Notes: a model not told the origin generated them from the sequence alone. A DNA stretch of 64,000 bases from CAG-791 sp963605745 (GCA_963605745.1 CAVCWT010000001.1:124001-188000), one strand, 5' to 3'. Positions 15,090 through 25,309 are shown, counted from the stretch's first letter. Made by a program: numbers and translations.

Positions 15090-17690
15090 CTACAGCTCGC
15101 CGCACCGGATGACTGCCTTAATCACATTGGCTGCGCAGAACTGCAAGTCACCCTTGGTCACGGTAAAGCCAGCCTTGCTGGATTTACCGCTCTCTAAGGC
15201 CTCCACAATCGTGTCCTCAATCCACTGACTGCCCGGCATCTGCACGTCGTTGCCCGCATAGACGCCGCCTGCAACATCGCCCACATCATAGCGAGAATCT
15301 GCACTCATCAGTCCTTCCATTCTCTGCGTGGAATACCAGTCGGTCATAATGAAGCCTTCGTATCCCCACTCATCTCTTGTTGCGCTCTGCAAGAGGTCCC
15401 TGCTGTTGGCAGTATGCACGCCGTTCACCAGATTGTAGGAGGTCATGATGGAAATCGGCTGCTCTTTGCGGATGCAGATCTCAAAGCCCTTGAGGTAAAT
15501 CTCACGGAATGCTCTTTCACTGATGTGTGCATTCGTGCAATACCGGTTGTCCTCCTGGTTGTTGGCTGCAAAGTGCTTGATGCAGACGGCCTTCCCGGGA
15601 TGAGACTGCACACCCTTTGTGATAGCTGCCGCGGTCATGCCGGACACCACCGGATCCTCGGAATAGTATTCAAAATTACGACCGCACAGAGGGTTTCTGT
15701 GGATATTCATCGCAGGTGCCAGCCAGATGTCGATGCCGAACGTCTCCATCTCCTCACCGACCATGTCTGCGACTTCTTCGATCAGTTCGGTATTCCAGGA
15801 CTGTGCCAGGCCCCAGCCGATCGGAATGGCAGTTGTATACTGATAATAATCTACGACATCCTCCGGGTTCTCGTAGTCCGGGAAGGGCTCTATCGCATCC
15901 CCGAATACGGCGCCGCCCGGCAGGATCTGTCCGCTTCTTCTCGCCTTAAAGTGCGGCTGCAGGCGAAGACCCGCAGGGCCGTCTGCCATAATAAGAGGAC
16001 GGATTCCCCGGCTCTCTTCGCAGATTGAAGAGGTATCGCCGGCACCGCCAGGCACCATGGATGCCATACCGATGACAAAATCTTCACCCTCTTTTGCAAA
16101 TCGTCCGGAGCAGTAGGATGCGAGCTCCCGGTCTGTCAACTGGGACACCAGATCCTCCACGGTATATTTCCCGGCCTTCACATCCTGCAGGGTTACCTTC
16201 TCTGCCACTGCCGCTGTCAGCTCCGGATGCTCACAGACATAAACCGTTGTCTTCGTTGCCAGCACATCTTTCGAAAGCTCGATCACGCTGACATTCCCTG
16301 CGCTCTTTAATGCGGCATTCTCTAAGCCTTCTGCATTTGCGCCGCCTTGTCTGCCCTTTCGTTCCTCAAGGGGTGTCTTCCTTGCCGGATCTGCCGGGAA
16401 CAGATTCCGATCCTGTTCTGCAACGATCTCCTGCGAAAGCTTTACCACACCGGCAGCCTTTACATTCCGGGAATCCTGACCAACAAGGATTGTATACTCT
16501 CCTGCCTCCAGAACCCAGGCTGCCTTCTCCTCACTGTAGGAGGCAAGGCTGCGTGCCGGGAAGGCAATCGTCAGCACCTTTGACTCTCCCGGCCGGAGAA
16601 TCGATGTTTTGCCATAGGCCTTCAGTTCCTTAACTGGCTTATCGAGTGCGCCCTGCGGAGCCGACACATAGACCTGTACGACTTCCTTGCCGGCATAGGT
16701 ATTGCCTGCATTCGTGACCTTCACAGACACCTCGATCTCTTCGCCATTTCGTGCAATGCCGGCCGGCTCCAGTTCGAACTGCGTATAGGAAAGGCCATAG
16801 CCGAAGGGATACAAAGGCTCCACTCCATAGGTGTCAAAATAACGATATCCCACATAGATGCCTTCTGCATAATCGTCATCATCGGTATTCCCATTGTTAT
16901 GTGAGAACGTGGCAGACGACGGATAATCCGCATAGCTCTTTGCCCAGGTATCGGTCAGCTTGCCCGAGGGGGTCACCTCGCCGTCTAATACATCAGCAAT
17001 CGCAAGGCCGCCGATATTGCCCAGCTGATTCATCAGGACAATTGCGCGGATGCCCTTGATCGCACGAATCTCCGAGAGGTCCATCACGCCGCCGATGTTC
17101 AGGATCAGAATGACCTTCTCAAAATGCCCGGTAAGGAGTGTCAGATCTCTTAGCTCTGCCTCCGATGCCAGATAATCGCCCCTCTTATCAAATCGGTCTG
17201 ATCCCTCACCGGAATTGCGGGAGATGACATAGATTGCCGTATCCGTATCTGCTGCCTGCAGGTCCTCTTCGGTAATAGCTGCCGCATCCGGAATCACAAA
17301 GGGATAATTAAAGCCCAGGAGCACCACCGGCATGCCGGTCTCCTTAGAGCGAATCTCCATCTCCGCCAGGTAGGCCGCCTGCGCAGCCTCGCGCTTTTTT
17401 CGATTTCTCGAAAGCCAATCGCCGGTTGTGATCACAAATCCTTCCTGCCGAAGACCCTCCTCGATGGTTACCGAGGATCTGGAATTCACATCACCGGAGC
17501 CGGTGCCGCCCTTTACGGTGTAATTCGCACCCATGCCGAACAAAGCAATCTTCTGCCCTTTCTCTAACGGCAGAGTGCCGTCATTTTCGAGGAGAACCAC
17601 ACATTCTCCTGCTGCCTTCCGGGACAGCTCTCCATGCCGGGTCTCATTTTCTGTGACCTGATCCGTCTGCGGTGCATATATCGGTCTCAT
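15090..17690 (-). CDS. Family 3 glycoside hydrolase (beta-glucosidase), reversed domain order
   Basis: An 866-residue cytoplasmic enzyme without a signal peptide. The domains are in the order alpha/beta sandwich (about 20-260), fibronectin III-like (about 300-400), then the catalytic TIM barrel at the C-terminal half. This is the reverse of most GH3 enzymes but is known from Ruminococcus albus and Butyrivibrio enzymes. The nucleophile is predicted as Asp784 in MTDWYS. Other barrel marks are ADGPAGLR, NPLCGRNFEYYSEDP and KHFAANNQEDNR. The ATG at 17690 follows AAGGAGGAAAGGAAG. As the last gene of the beta-glucan locus it would release glucose from short beta-linked oligosaccharides. Confidence 0.95.
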   Translation of the reverse strand: MRPIYAPQTDQVTENETRHGELSRKAAGECVVLLENDGTLPLEKGQKIALFGMGANYTVKGGTGSGDVNSRSSVTIEEGLRQEGFVITTGDWLSRNRKKREAAQAAYLAEMEIRSKETGMPVVLLGFNYPFVIPDAAAITEEDLQAADTDTAIYVISRNSGEGSDRFDKRGDYLASEAELRDLTLLTGHFEKVILILNIGGVMDLSEIRAIKGIRAIVLMNQLGNIGGLAIADVLDGEVTPSGKLTDTWAKSYADYPSSATFSHNNGNTDDDDYAEGIYVGYRYFDTYGVEPLYPFGYGLSYTQFELEPAGIARNGEEIEVSVKVTNAGNTYAGKEVVQVYVSAPQGALDKPVKELKAYGKTSILRPGESKVLTIAFPARSLASYSEEKAAWVLEAGEYTILVGQDSRNVKAAGVVKLSQEIVAEQDRNLFPADPARKTPLEERKGRQGGANAEGLENAALKSAGNVSVIELSKDVLATKTTVYVCEHPELTAAVAEKVTLQDVKAGKYTVEDLVSQLTDRELASYCSGRFAKEGEDFVIGMASMVPGGAGDTSSICEESRGIRPLIMADGPAGLRLQPHFKARRSGQILPGGAVFGDAIEPFPDYENPEDVVDYYQYTTAIPIGWGLAQSWNTELIEEVADMVGEEMETFGIDIWLAPAMNIHRNPLCGRNFEYYSEDPVVSGMTAAAITKGVQSHPGKAVCIKHFAANNQEDNRYCTNAHISERAFREIYLKGFEICIRKEQPISIMTSYNLVNGVHTANSRDLLQSATRDEWGYEGFIMTDWYSTQRMEGLMSADSRYDVGDVAGGVYAGNDVQMPGSQWIEDTIVEALESGKSSKAGFTVTKGDLQFCAANVIKAVIRCGEL

Positions 17691-17733
17691 CTTCCTTTCC
17701 TCCTTGTCCTTTAAAGACTTTACTGTTATCCTC

Positions 17734-19755
17734 TTACTCTTCCACGATCAGAAGGTTCCAGGGCTCTATCGTCAGCTCCTCGCCCGCTTTCACAGGGGTC
17801 CCCCCGCCGGTCAGCTCGGTTCCGTCTGCCGGGCAGGAAACCTTCTGCTCCGTGGCTGAATAGTTCATCAGGTACGTGATCTTCCTGCCTTCTGCGTTTG
17901 TTCCCTTCCGAAGGATCACAGGGAACTGCTCCTTTTGCAGTTCAATTCCTGCATCCTCTGCAGCTTTCCGGATTACGGCAGCAAGAAAAGCATCCGAGCC
18001 ATAGCAGCCAAGGTAAATAGCCTCGCCCTTTCCGTAATGGTTCTGTGTCACTGCGGCAAACCGGCCCCAGGAAGGATGCACATAGGACACCAGTGTTTCA
18101 CAACCTTCCGGATTCACCAGCTCCATCACCTTCTCTACCTTCTCGCCGTTCACTCTCAGAACACTGCTCTGCAAACCGACATTCTGCGGAATCGTCACAT
18201 GGCTGTAAGAGGCTCCGATCACCTTGCCCAGCGTATGCGGCGTTTCATCCGACCATACCTTAATGTTCTCATCTGCAAAGGCAGACTTGAAGGTCATCAG
18301 GATATGACCGCCTTCTGCCACGTAATGTTCAATGGTATTCAAAAGCTCCTGCGACTCTGCATACATGGCAGGAATCACCACCAGGTCGTAGTTACCGATG
18401 ACCTCTCCGGCATTTTGCGGGAAGATAAAATCGCACTCCAGATTCATACGGTACATCTGGTTGTACAGCCCCATCAGAACATCATTGTAATAAAAGCCCT
18501 CCGGGTCGCCCATCGTCCCATGGTTGATCGAGAACCAGTCGAGTGCCTTCAACGATGTATTGCTGACAAGGATGGCCGCGCGGTTGTGTTTTTGCAGGTT
18601 CACGAGATGATCGCCGTAGCGTTCCCACTCGCTTCCGATGACCTGGCAGGCCCTGTAGGTTTCATTCTCCTTAAAATCGTGGGAGAGAACGCCCTTCCAG
18701 TAGGTCTCGATGGCATTGTGGATCGAATGCCAGTGCCAGTACTCCACCATGTTGGCGCCCTGTGCCACATGCGAATAGGCCTGCAGGCGCAGCTGACCGT
18801 CATAGGGCAGCCACTGCGGGAAGCCCTGGCACTCCGTCTCGAGAACAAGGTAGTTGTCTCTTTTGACTGATCTGGTCAAATCGCCACCGAAGGCAATCTC
18901 CATCCCCGTCAGCTGATCCTGCGACGGATGATAAATATCGGTCCCCACCACCGTCATGGCCTTCGCATCCTCGTAGACATCGACCTCACCGTTGAGGCCG
19001 TAGGAGTGTCCGATCCAGTTAAAGTCCGTATTGTGCGTAATAAACTGGTCCTTGCGAAGATAAGGCTCTACGATCTTCCTTTGCCACATCAGAAAGTCCG
19101 CTGCGAGCTTTCTCTGGAAGCGTGCGAATTCCGCTCCGAGGCTCCCGTTGATCGTTCCGCGCACATCCGGAAAATCCTCCCAGGCATTGATGCGGTTACT
19201 CCAGTAATCGAGTCCGAAGGCCTGATTCAGGGCATCAAGATCATCATGGAATTTCTCCCTCTCGTATTTGACAAAGGCGCGCTGCACATTCGGTCCTGCC
19301 GTGTCATAAGCCTTGGTCTCATTGTCGAGCTGAACACCAATGACATTGTCATAATGAACGCAGGTCTCCATCATCTTGCGGATGACACGCTCTGCATAAT
19401 ACAGATAGACAGGATGCGTGATGTCCATGATCTGGCGGGCGCCGTAGATGCCATGACCGCGATGTGTCGTTGCCAATACGTCCGGATAGGACTTCTCCAT
19501 CCAGGTTGGAATCGCATAGGTCGGCGTGCCAATGATGACACTGATCCCGGCCTTTCCCATGGCCTCAATGACTCTCGTCACATGGTGAAAATCAAATACC
19601 CCCTCCTGTGGCTCGCAGGTGGACCAGGTGCTCTCCCCGATCCGGACCACATTCATTCCCGCCGCCTTGAGCATGGCAATGTCCTGATCCAGACGGTCAT
19701 AGGGCATGTACTCGTCATAATAAGCTGCTCCATAGAGCAAATGCTGTTGTTTCAT
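17734..19755 (-). CDS. Family 42 glycoside hydrolase (beta-galactosidase type)
   Basis: A 673-residue enzyme starting MKQQHLLYGAAYYDEYMP. It has the GH42 barrel signature GESTWSTCEPQEG, the acid/base Glu in QLDNETKAY and the likely nucleophile Glu in VLETECQGFPQW, followed by the trimerisation and beta domains. GH42 enzymes split non-reducing beta-galactosides and some alpha-L-arabinosides. No signal peptide is present. The ATG at 19755 follows AAGGGG; an upstream open stretch to 19884 overlaps the GH30 gene and has no ribosome site. It lies 37 nt after the GH30 gene in one operon. In a beta-glucan locus its true substrate may not be a galactoside. Confidence 0.92.
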   Translation of the reverse strand: MKQQHLLYGAAYYDEYMPYDRLDQDIAMLKAAGMNVVRIGESTWSTCEPQEGVFDFHHVTRVIEAMGKAGISVIIGTPTYAIPTWMEKSYPDVLATTHRGHGIYGARQIMDITHPVYLYYAERVIRKMMETCVHYDNVIGVQLDNETKAYDTAGPNVQRAFVKYEREKFHDDLDALNQAFGLDYWSNRINAWEDFPDVRGTINGSLGAEFARFQRKLAADFLMWQRKIVEPYLRKDQFITHNTDFNWIGHSYGLNGEVDVYEDAKAMTVVGTDIYHPSQDQLTGMEIAFGGDLTRSVKRDNYLVLETECQGFPQWLPYDGQLRLQAYSHVAQGANMVEYWHWHSIHNAIETYWKGVLSHDFKENETYRACQVIGSEWERYGDHLVNLQKHNRAAILVSNTSLKALDWFSINHGTMGDPEGFYYNDVLMGLYNQMYRMNLECDFIFPQNAGEVIGNYDLVVIPAMYAESQELLNTIEHYVAEGGHILMTFKSAFADENIKVWSDETPHTLGKVIGASYSHVTIPQNVGLQSSVLRVNGEKVEKVMELVNPEGCETLVSYVHPSWGRFAAVTQNHYGKGEAIYLGCYGSDAFLAAVIRKAAEDAGIELQKEQFPVILRKGTNAEGRKITYLMNYSATEQKVSCPADGTELTGGGTPVKAGEELTIEPWNLLIVEE

Positions 19756-19792
19756 TGTTATTTTCCCCTTTGCTGTTCGTATCCATGATCCG

Positions 19793-21280
19793 TCAGTTTT
19801 CTCCCAGCACCAAGGTTGTAATGGTTCCTGCCGGCACGGCAAACCGCACCACGTCGCCATGCACGCGGAAGGCATAGAACGCATCCTCCTGTCCCCGGTT
19901 CAGAGCAACTACGGCAATCGTTCCGTCCGGATTCAGCGCCGCTGCGGTCTCCACCTTCTGATCACACCGAGAGCACCCGATGCGATGGCTGCCGGGCTGC
20001 AGATACTGTGAGAAATGTCTCACATAGTAGTATGTCATATTCTGACGTGCCTTGCCATCCGCAACAATGGTACTCGCGGTAAAGCCCATCGGAATGTGCC
20101 GCGGGCCGCCGTGCTCATCCACGCACAGATTCCAGTCGATCCAGCGATTCATGCCGCTGTTCAGATTCCCGATGATGTCATGTGCGTAGTCCCTTGCATC
20201 ATCTTCCTCGGCATGCATGGGCGTTTTAGTCTTCGGAAGGCCCATGCTCTCCCAGAAACTTCCCTGTCCGGGGGTATGCAGACCGCAGCATTCCGACATC
20301 ATGAGGGTCTTATCCGGATAGAGCTCCTGCGTCATCTGTACTGTTTCAAAATGATCGCCGGAATACCAGTGGAAGGCAATGCCGCTTACCATCTTACTCG
20401 TCTCTTCATCCAGCATCGCCTGTGCCCACTCGAGCACTCTCTCCTTGTTGTGGTCCCAGATAAAGATTCCAACCTTCTGATCCAGCCCGGCCTTTACGAA
20501 TTCCGGATAGAGGTTTTCGATCAGGAAGGTCTTCTGATCTGCAGCGGTCCACACACAGGAATCCCAGTTCGTTGCCGCGATGGACTCGTTCTGCATGGTC
20601 ATCATCGTGACCGGAATCCCCTCTGCCAGATATGCCTGTACATACTTCACCAGATATTTTGCCCAGGATGCGTAATACTCCTTTTTGAGCGATCCTCCGT
20701 TGTTACGGGAAGGCTTCGTGTAATCCACTGCCATCTCATGGCCGGGGCCGCCGTAGACGCCGGCGTCGTTTTTGGGCTTTTCCGGCGGTGTTTTCCACTG
20801 ATACGGCGGAGACCAGGGGGAGAGGAGCACCGAGATCTCCTCGCCGCCCGTCTCCTTGCTGACCCGAATGGCCTCCCGGATCATCGGAATGATGTATTTA
20901 TGATCCCGCTCCAAAGAGAAGGTTACGAGCTCCGGATCTGCAATGGGATCCTTCACGGCCTGATACTCCTCCAGGGCAAAATCACAGCTGTCCATGTGCG
21001 TCCGGATATAGCGAAACCTTGCGCCCTCTCCGCCATAGTAGGCTTCCAGGACTCTCCTTCTTTCTGTATCCTCCAATGTGGAGAGAAGGTAGGCGCTGGT
21101 CTCTGTCATTGCACAGCCAAAGCCCTCGATCTCCTGGTACGAAATCTCCGGATACAGATTGATGACACCGGACTCCAGGTGCGTGGCCTCATCGGCCTCC
21201 CTGGTTACTGCCAGTTCCTTTTCCTTCACCACAGCCTCTCCGTCTACGCAAAAGGTTGTAATCTGTCTGCAGGTCTTCAT
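19793..21280 (-). CDS. Family 30 glycoside hydrolase (beta-1,6-glucanase/glucosylceramidase-like)
   Basis: A 495-residue enzyme with the GH30 start YQEIEGFGCAMTETSAYLL, the acid/base Glu in MTMQNESIAATNWDSC and the nucleophile Glu in MMSECCGLHTPG. A C-terminal beta domain follows (AALNPDGTIAVVALN), as in clan GH-A GH30 proteins. The closest general type is subfamily 3, endo-beta-1,6-glucanase, but the subfamily cannot be settled by eye. There is no signal peptide. The ATG at 21280 has GAGG six bases upstream. Together with the exo-beta-1,3-glucanase-like GH5 next to it, it suggests breakdown of mixed beta-1,3/1,6-gluco-oligosaccharides such as fungal or algal products. Confidence 0.88.
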   Translation of the reverse strand: MKTCRQITTFCVDGEAVVKEKELAVTREADEATHLESGVINLYPEISYQEIEGFGCAMTETSAYLLSTLEDTERRRVLEAYYGGEGARFRYIRTHMDSCDFALEEYQAVKDPIADPELVTFSLERDHKYIIPMIREAIRVSKETGGEEISVLLSPWSPPYQWKTPPEKPKNDAGVYGGPGHEMAVDYTKPSRNNGGSLKKEYYASWAKYLVKYVQAYLAEGIPVTMMTMQNESIAATNWDSCVWTAADQKTFLIENLYPEFVKAGLDQKVGIFIWDHNKERVLEWAQAMLDEETSKMVSGIAFHWYSGDHFETVQMTQELYPDKTLMMSECCGLHTPGQGSFWESMGLPKTKTPMHAEEDDARDYAHDIIGNLNSGMNRWIDWNLCVDEHGGPRHIPMGFTASTIVADGKARQNMTYYYVRHFSQYLQPGSHRIGCSRCDQKVETAAALNPDGTIAVVALNRGQEDAFYAFRVHGDVVRFAVPAGTITTLVLGEN

Positions 21281-21354
21281 CGTCTGCCTCGCTTTCTGTC
21301 TATACAATCAAATGGTTCCGGGGCAAAGGTCCTTTTACCCCCGCGATACCCGGT

Positions 21355-22542
21355 TCAGGCCTTTTCAAACCATCCAAAGGCTGCGCTGCGGCCAAGGTCC
21401 CAGGCATCCCATCCCTTCCAGTCATCGCCGTTTACCGTATCAATGAGCAGCTTCCAGCTCCAGTAAAAATATCCGGATCCAGCCGTTGTCCATGCCTTTT
21501 TCTGTGCTCTGTCGAGACGGTTGTAGATTTCCTTTTTCTCTTCATCAGACACGGCATTTGTGATTGCGTCCATCTCTCCGTTTAACATCGTCTGTCCGCC
21601 GTGCGTATCTCGCCCGCAGGCCAGCGAATTGAACAGGCACCACTCACCGCAGATCACCGGGAAATATTCTGTCATCTCGGTGATGTCCTTTTCAAAATGT
21701 TCTCTGATAAAAGCCTCATAGGCTTCCAGCTTCTGCTCGCAGCCCATGCCCTCTGCGGTCATGAGATATTGATGCGTATCCAGGATGACATTGCTGTATT
21801 TGTCCTCCTGCATAAAGCCCTTCCAGAGGAACAGATCAAAGCCGTCATGGATCACCACATATTTGCCCTCAGCAAGGTGCGGCTGAATGCGGTCATAGGC
21901 TTCCAGATAAAAGGCCTTTAGCTGCTGCGGATCGTAGCCCTTGCTGCCGGCAGCCTTTTCGGGATCGACCGGCTTGTATCTCGACGGAATGTCCATGACC
22001 TTCCACATCATTTCCGACACCGGCTCATTCAGAATCTGAATTCCGAACAGCCCCTCCCTGTGTCCGTAGCGTTCTGCAAGACGCTCCAGAACGGTATAGA
22101 CGAACTGAATCTCCTCCGGCTCCTGGAAGAATTTGCAGACGCCGCTGATGCCGCCGTTGTCAAAGCCATTCTGTGAATCCGGTGCCGTATGAAGATCGAT
22201 CAGGATCTTCAGGCCATAGCGTTCTGCCCAGGCAAACGCTTTATCCAGTTCCTCAATGCACCCGATAAACGGCGGGCGATCTCCGAAGATAAAATACGGA
22301 ACCGGAATCCGGACGGTATTCAGTCCCAGGGATTTGATCTGCACGAAATCACGCTCGGTAATATATTCAGAGCGATGAATTCGGATCCTCGCCTCATAGA
22401 CCTCCGGTGCCAGCTGCGTCGGAAGGTAATACTCGTCTTCCGCTGTCGTACCTTCAAAAAGAGCCGGATTCATCCATTTTTCCAGAACCAGCCAGTTGCC
22501 CAGATTCACTCCTTTGACGAGGGTGTCTAATTGTTTAACCAT
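21355..22542 (-). CDS. Family 5 glycoside hydrolase (exo-beta-1,3-glucanase-like)
   Basis: A 395-residue GH5 enzyme. It opens KGVNLGNWLVLEKWM, the same layout as yeast exo-1,3-beta-glucanases. It has NTVRIPVPYF, DLHTAPDSQNGFDN, the acid/base Glu in IQILNEPVSE and the nucleophile Glu in PVICGEWCLFN. It lacks a signal peptide and would trim imported beta-glucan oligosaccharides in the cytoplasm. The ATG at 22542 follows AGGAGG by seven bases. It is the first of the four hydrolase genes, located after a terminator-like hairpin that separates it from the binding-protein gene, so its expression may depend on read-through. Confidence 0.9.
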   Translation of the reverse strand: MVKQLDTLVKGVNLGNWLVLEKWMNPALFEGTTAEDEYYLPTQLAPEVYEARIRIHRSEYITERDFVQIKSLGLNTVRIPVPYFIFGDRPPFIGCIEELDKAFAWAERYGLKILIDLHTAPDSQNGFDNGGISGVCKFFQEPEEIQFVYTVLERLAERYGHREGLFGIQILNEPVSEMMWKVMDIPSRYKPVDPEKAAGSKGYDPQQLKAFYLEAYDRIQPHLAEGKYVVIHDGFDLFLWKGFMQEDKYSNVILDTHQYLMTAEGMGCEQKLEAYEAFIREHFEKDITEMTEYFPVICGEWCLFNSLACGRDTHGGQTMLNGEMDAITNAVSDEEKKEIYNRLDRAQKKAWTTAGSGYFYWSWKLLIDTVNGDDWKGWDAWDLGRSAAFGWFEKA

Positions 22543-22659
22543 GGTATTGCCTCCTGATCTCTTTATGTTCTCTCATAGTCAGCAGATCGATTGATCGCCC
22601 GACAGCGAAGGTGTCCGCTTATGTATTATGGCGTTGCCTGTCCTATCCCGAGCCGATCT

Positions 22660-22692
22660 AAAAAGAGGGTGCCGGGACTTCCCGGCACCCTC
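22660..22692 (-). terminator. Terminator between the binding-protein gene and the hydrolases
   Basis: A 13-bp perfect stem, GAGGGTGCCGGGA with TCCCGGCACCCTC, has a two-base spacer and is followed by TTTTT on the minus strand. It is strong and lies 70 nt after the solute-binding-protein stop, so it probably sets a high importer to low enzyme ratio. Confidence 0.92.
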
Positions 22693-22761
22693 CCGCAGGT
22701 TTGCTGCTGTGTCTGGTACAGTTACTATGCAGATGCTGTACCTGTAAATAATTGCTGTCTC

Positions 22762-24291
22762 TTACTGCTGTGCTGCAAGATATGCATCCAGCTGACTCTG
22801 GCACTCTGCGATTACCTTCTCGATGCCGGCAGACTCCATAGCACTCTTGTACTCTGCGATGGAAGCCTCTACATCCTCGGTGTAGCCCAGCTGCAGCGGC
22901 CAGCCATACTGCTGCTCTGCATTGGTGCAGGATGCAACCTCGGTTGTGATGTTGGTAGTATCCAGAACAAAGCCGGTGAAGCGCTCTGCGCCGGTATCTG
23001 CAGAGATCTCTTTCTCCCAATCCTCACGGATGGTGTCATACTCTTCCGGAACGCCTGCCTGGTTGCGGTTCAGATCCATGGTGCGGACTGCCCACATCGC
23101 ACTCGTTGTGTACAGATCAGGATCGGTGATGGTGAACTGGCCTTCGTCATTCAGTGTGTAGGAGGTTCCCAGAACGCCATAGAAGAATGCATCATACACT
23201 TCCTGATCGGTGGTCAGAAGATCCCACAGCATCATGGCTCTCTCGGGATTCTTGGCTGTATTGGAGATAACCATGCAGTCCTGTGTGTAAGGAAGGTGTG
23301 CAACATCCGATGTCATGTTGCCGAACTGGAAGTTCCACTCCGGATGAATTGCGCAGTAGTTTGCCCAGGTATCGATGTTGTAGAAACGAAGGGCTGCCTT
23401 GCCGTTCTGAGTCTTGAGGGAATCGGTATCGGACAGTGCAGACTTGGACCAGTATCCCTTGTCAGACCACTCCTTCATCTTGGCATAGAAATCGCTCATT
23501 CCGTCTACATCATAGACTGCCTTAACGGTCGGATTCTCCTCGCTGGGATCAAAATAGATATAACGAAGACCGGAATCGATGTCCTTGTAGCCGACGGATC
23601 TGGTGTACTGCAGTGCCATCTCCGGATCCTTGGAATACATATCGATGGCTTCCATCTCCGGATGATTTGCCACGATGTAATCGCAGTACTCTTCGACCTC
23701 TTCCCAGGTATCAATGGTATCGGTAATACCGGCTTCCTCTGCAATGTCACCGCGGTAAACGGTTCCGTATGCGGTGTAGGTCGGCAGAAGTGTCGGAACA
23801 GCATACAGGCTGCCATCGATCGTTGCCTGAGACAGTGCGGACTCTGACTGCAATGCATAGTTGTTCGGTGCGTAGGTGGGCAGCAGATCATCCAGTGCCT
23901 TGAAGGCGCCCTTTCTCGCAAGGTTCGAGAAGTTCAGCCAGCCTGCGCAGTAAGCCATATCAAAGGACTCACCGGAGGAGTACAGCATCGGGTACTTCTG
24001 TGCATATTCAGCCCAGCCGATCCAGTTGATCTTCAGTGTGCAGTTGAGCTTCTCCTTCAGGAGCTTGTTGAGGTTCTCATCCACAACATCCTGTCCTGCC
24101 GGACGGTCGCTGACAACATACATTACCAGCTCCACCTCTTTGGAGGTGTCCACCGTTCCGGACTCACCGGAGGCACTCGCATCCTGCGAAGCGCTTGCAG
24201 ACTCACTTCCGGAGCCTGAGCCGCCGCAGCCCGTCAATACGGTTGCCATGGTTGTCATTGCAAGGAGCACAGCAATCAGTTTCTTTTTCAT
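22762..24291 (-). CDS. Carbohydrate ABC transporter substrate-binding lipoprotein
   Basis: A 509-residue family 1 solute-binding protein. A lipoprotein signal peptide ends in the lipobox LTGC (Cys at about residue 22), followed by a Gly/Ser-rich tether. The rest has the large bilobal layout of LplA-type proteins, with Trp- and Tyr-rich sugar-binding stretches such as LKINWIGWAEYAQKYP. It would sit on the outer face of the membrane and hand oligosaccharides to the two permeases upstream. AAGGAGG precedes the ATG. No ATPase is encoded here, as usual for this class, which shares an MsmK-type ATPase encoded elsewhere. Confidence 0.95.
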   Translation of the reverse strand: MKKKLIAVLLAMTTMATVLTGCGGSGSGSESASASQDASASGESGTVDTSKEVELVMYVVSDRPAGQDVVDENLNKLLKEKLNCTLKINWIGWAEYAQKYPMLYSSGESFDMAYCAGWLNFSNLARKGAFKALDDLLPTYAPNNYALQSESALSQATIDGSLYAVPTLLPTYTAYGTVYRGDIAEEAGITDTIDTWEEVEEYCDYIVANHPEMEAIDMYSKDPEMALQYTRSVGYKDIDSGLRYIYFDPSEENPTVKAVYDVDGMSDFYAKMKEWSDKGYWSKSALSDTDSLKTQNGKAALRFYNIDTWANYCAIHPEWNFQFGNMTSDVAHLPYTQDCMVISNTAKNPERAMMLWDLLTTDQEVYDAFFYGVLGTSYTLNDEGQFTITDPDLYTTSAMWAVRTMDLNRNQAGVPEEYDTIREDWEKEISADTGAERFTGFVLDTTNITTEVASCTNAEQQYGWPLQLGYTEDVEASIAEYKSAMESAGIEKVIAECQSQLDAYLAAQQ

Positions 24292-24340
24292 TCCTTTTTC
24301 CTCCTTACCGCAGATTGCGGTTCTTTTTTATAAGCTTTAT

Positions 24341-24357
24341 CGCCTGCCCCGCAGGCG
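24341..24357 (-). promoter_or_regulatory. Small GC hairpin between permease and binding-protein genes
   Basis: CGCCTGC and GCAGGCG flank a three-base loop, with no T run after it. Such hairpins between permease and binding-protein genes can protect or set the processed ends of the mRNA. The function here is inference. Confidence 0.45.
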
Positions 24358-24367
24358 GCTTACACAT

Positions 24368-25291
24368 TTACCCTTTTACTGATCCTACCGTAATACCGGA
24401 AATAAAGTACTTTTGTACGAAAGGATACACAATGATGATCGGTCCGGTTGCAACGACTGCCATTGCCATCTTCAGGGAGTTGGACGGCAGGTTTGCTACC
24501 TGGATGCCGGCCTGTGCGGCAATTCTTGCCAGCGCCTGCGTTTGCTGCTGCACCGAATAGAGCATGTACTGCAGGGGATATTTGTCCTCATTGCCCATGT
24601 AGAGCATGGCATTGTACCAGTCATTCCAGTAGCCAAGAGCCAGGAACAAGCCGATGGTGGCGAGGCCGGATTTTAACAGCGGGAGAATGATGGTAAAGAA
24701 GATTCTCCACTCACCAGCGCCGTCGAGCTTAGCCGATTCAATCAAAGCGAAGGGAACGTTGTTCACGAAGGTTCTCATGATCAGCAGGTAGAACACATTG
24801 AACACGCCCGGCAGGATCAGTGCCCAGTAGCTGTCTTTTAAGTGCAGATACTGAATATAGAAAATGTAGGTGCTGACCATTCCGCCGTTGAACAGCGTTG
24901 TGAAGTAGAAAAAGAACGACAGCACGTTTCGATATTTGGCATCCTTACGGCTGATGACATAAGCGGTAAGGGAGGTCAGGAACAAACCGATCAGTGTTCC
25001 TGCTGCCGTGATGAAAATGGATACGCCGTACGCTCTTACAATCTTCTCCGGTGTCTTAAAGATGATTCCGTAGGCCTCGGTGGAGAACTCTCCCGGGATC
25101 AGGGAGAAGCCGTTGAACCGGATCCACTGCTCCGAAGTAAAGGAGCCGGAGATCAGCAGGATGAACGGAACCAGGCAGATCACTGCCATGAGTACCACGA
25201 TGGCATAGCAGATCACGTAGAAGGTCTTGGAGGAAGCGCTGAGTTTGATTTTCTTGGGTGCGGATGCAGCCAGATCTTGATTGTTGGACAT
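24368..25291 (-). CDS. Carbohydrate ABC transporter permease (LplC/MalG type)
   Basis: A 307-residue membrane protein with six predicted helices. It carries the ATPase-docking EAA loop around ESAKLDGAGEWRIFFTIILP and ends in FVQKYFISGITVGSVKG, typical of the LplC/YtcP group. With the adjacent LplB-type permease it would form the channel for an oligosaccharide importer. The start has AAGGAGGAAACTACA before the ATG. The gap to the upstream permease gene is 18 nt, so they are co-transcribed. Confidence 0.93.
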   Translation of the reverse strand: MSNNQDLAASAPKKIKLSASSKTFYVICYAIVVLMAVICLVPFILLISGSFTSEQWIRFNGFSLIPGEFSTEAYGIIFKTPEKIVRAYGVSIFITAAGTLIGLFLTSLTAYVISRKDAKYRNVLSFFFYFTTLFNGGMVSTYIFYIQYLHLKDSYWALILPGVFNVFYLLIMRTFVNNVPFALIESAKLDGAGEWRIFFTIILPLLKSGLATIGLFLALGYWNDWYNAMLYMGNEDKYPLQYMLYSVQQQTQALARIAAQAGIQVANLPSNSLKMAMAVVATGPIIIVYPFVQKYFISGITVGSVKG

Positions 25292-25309
25292 TGTAGTTTC
25301 CTCCTTTCC

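Noticed and set aside
20015..21466. Plus-strand open frame of about 480 codons opposite the GH30 gene
   Set aside because: Same reason: the minus strand carries a complete GH30 enzyme with catalytic motifs, and the plus frame shows no family features.
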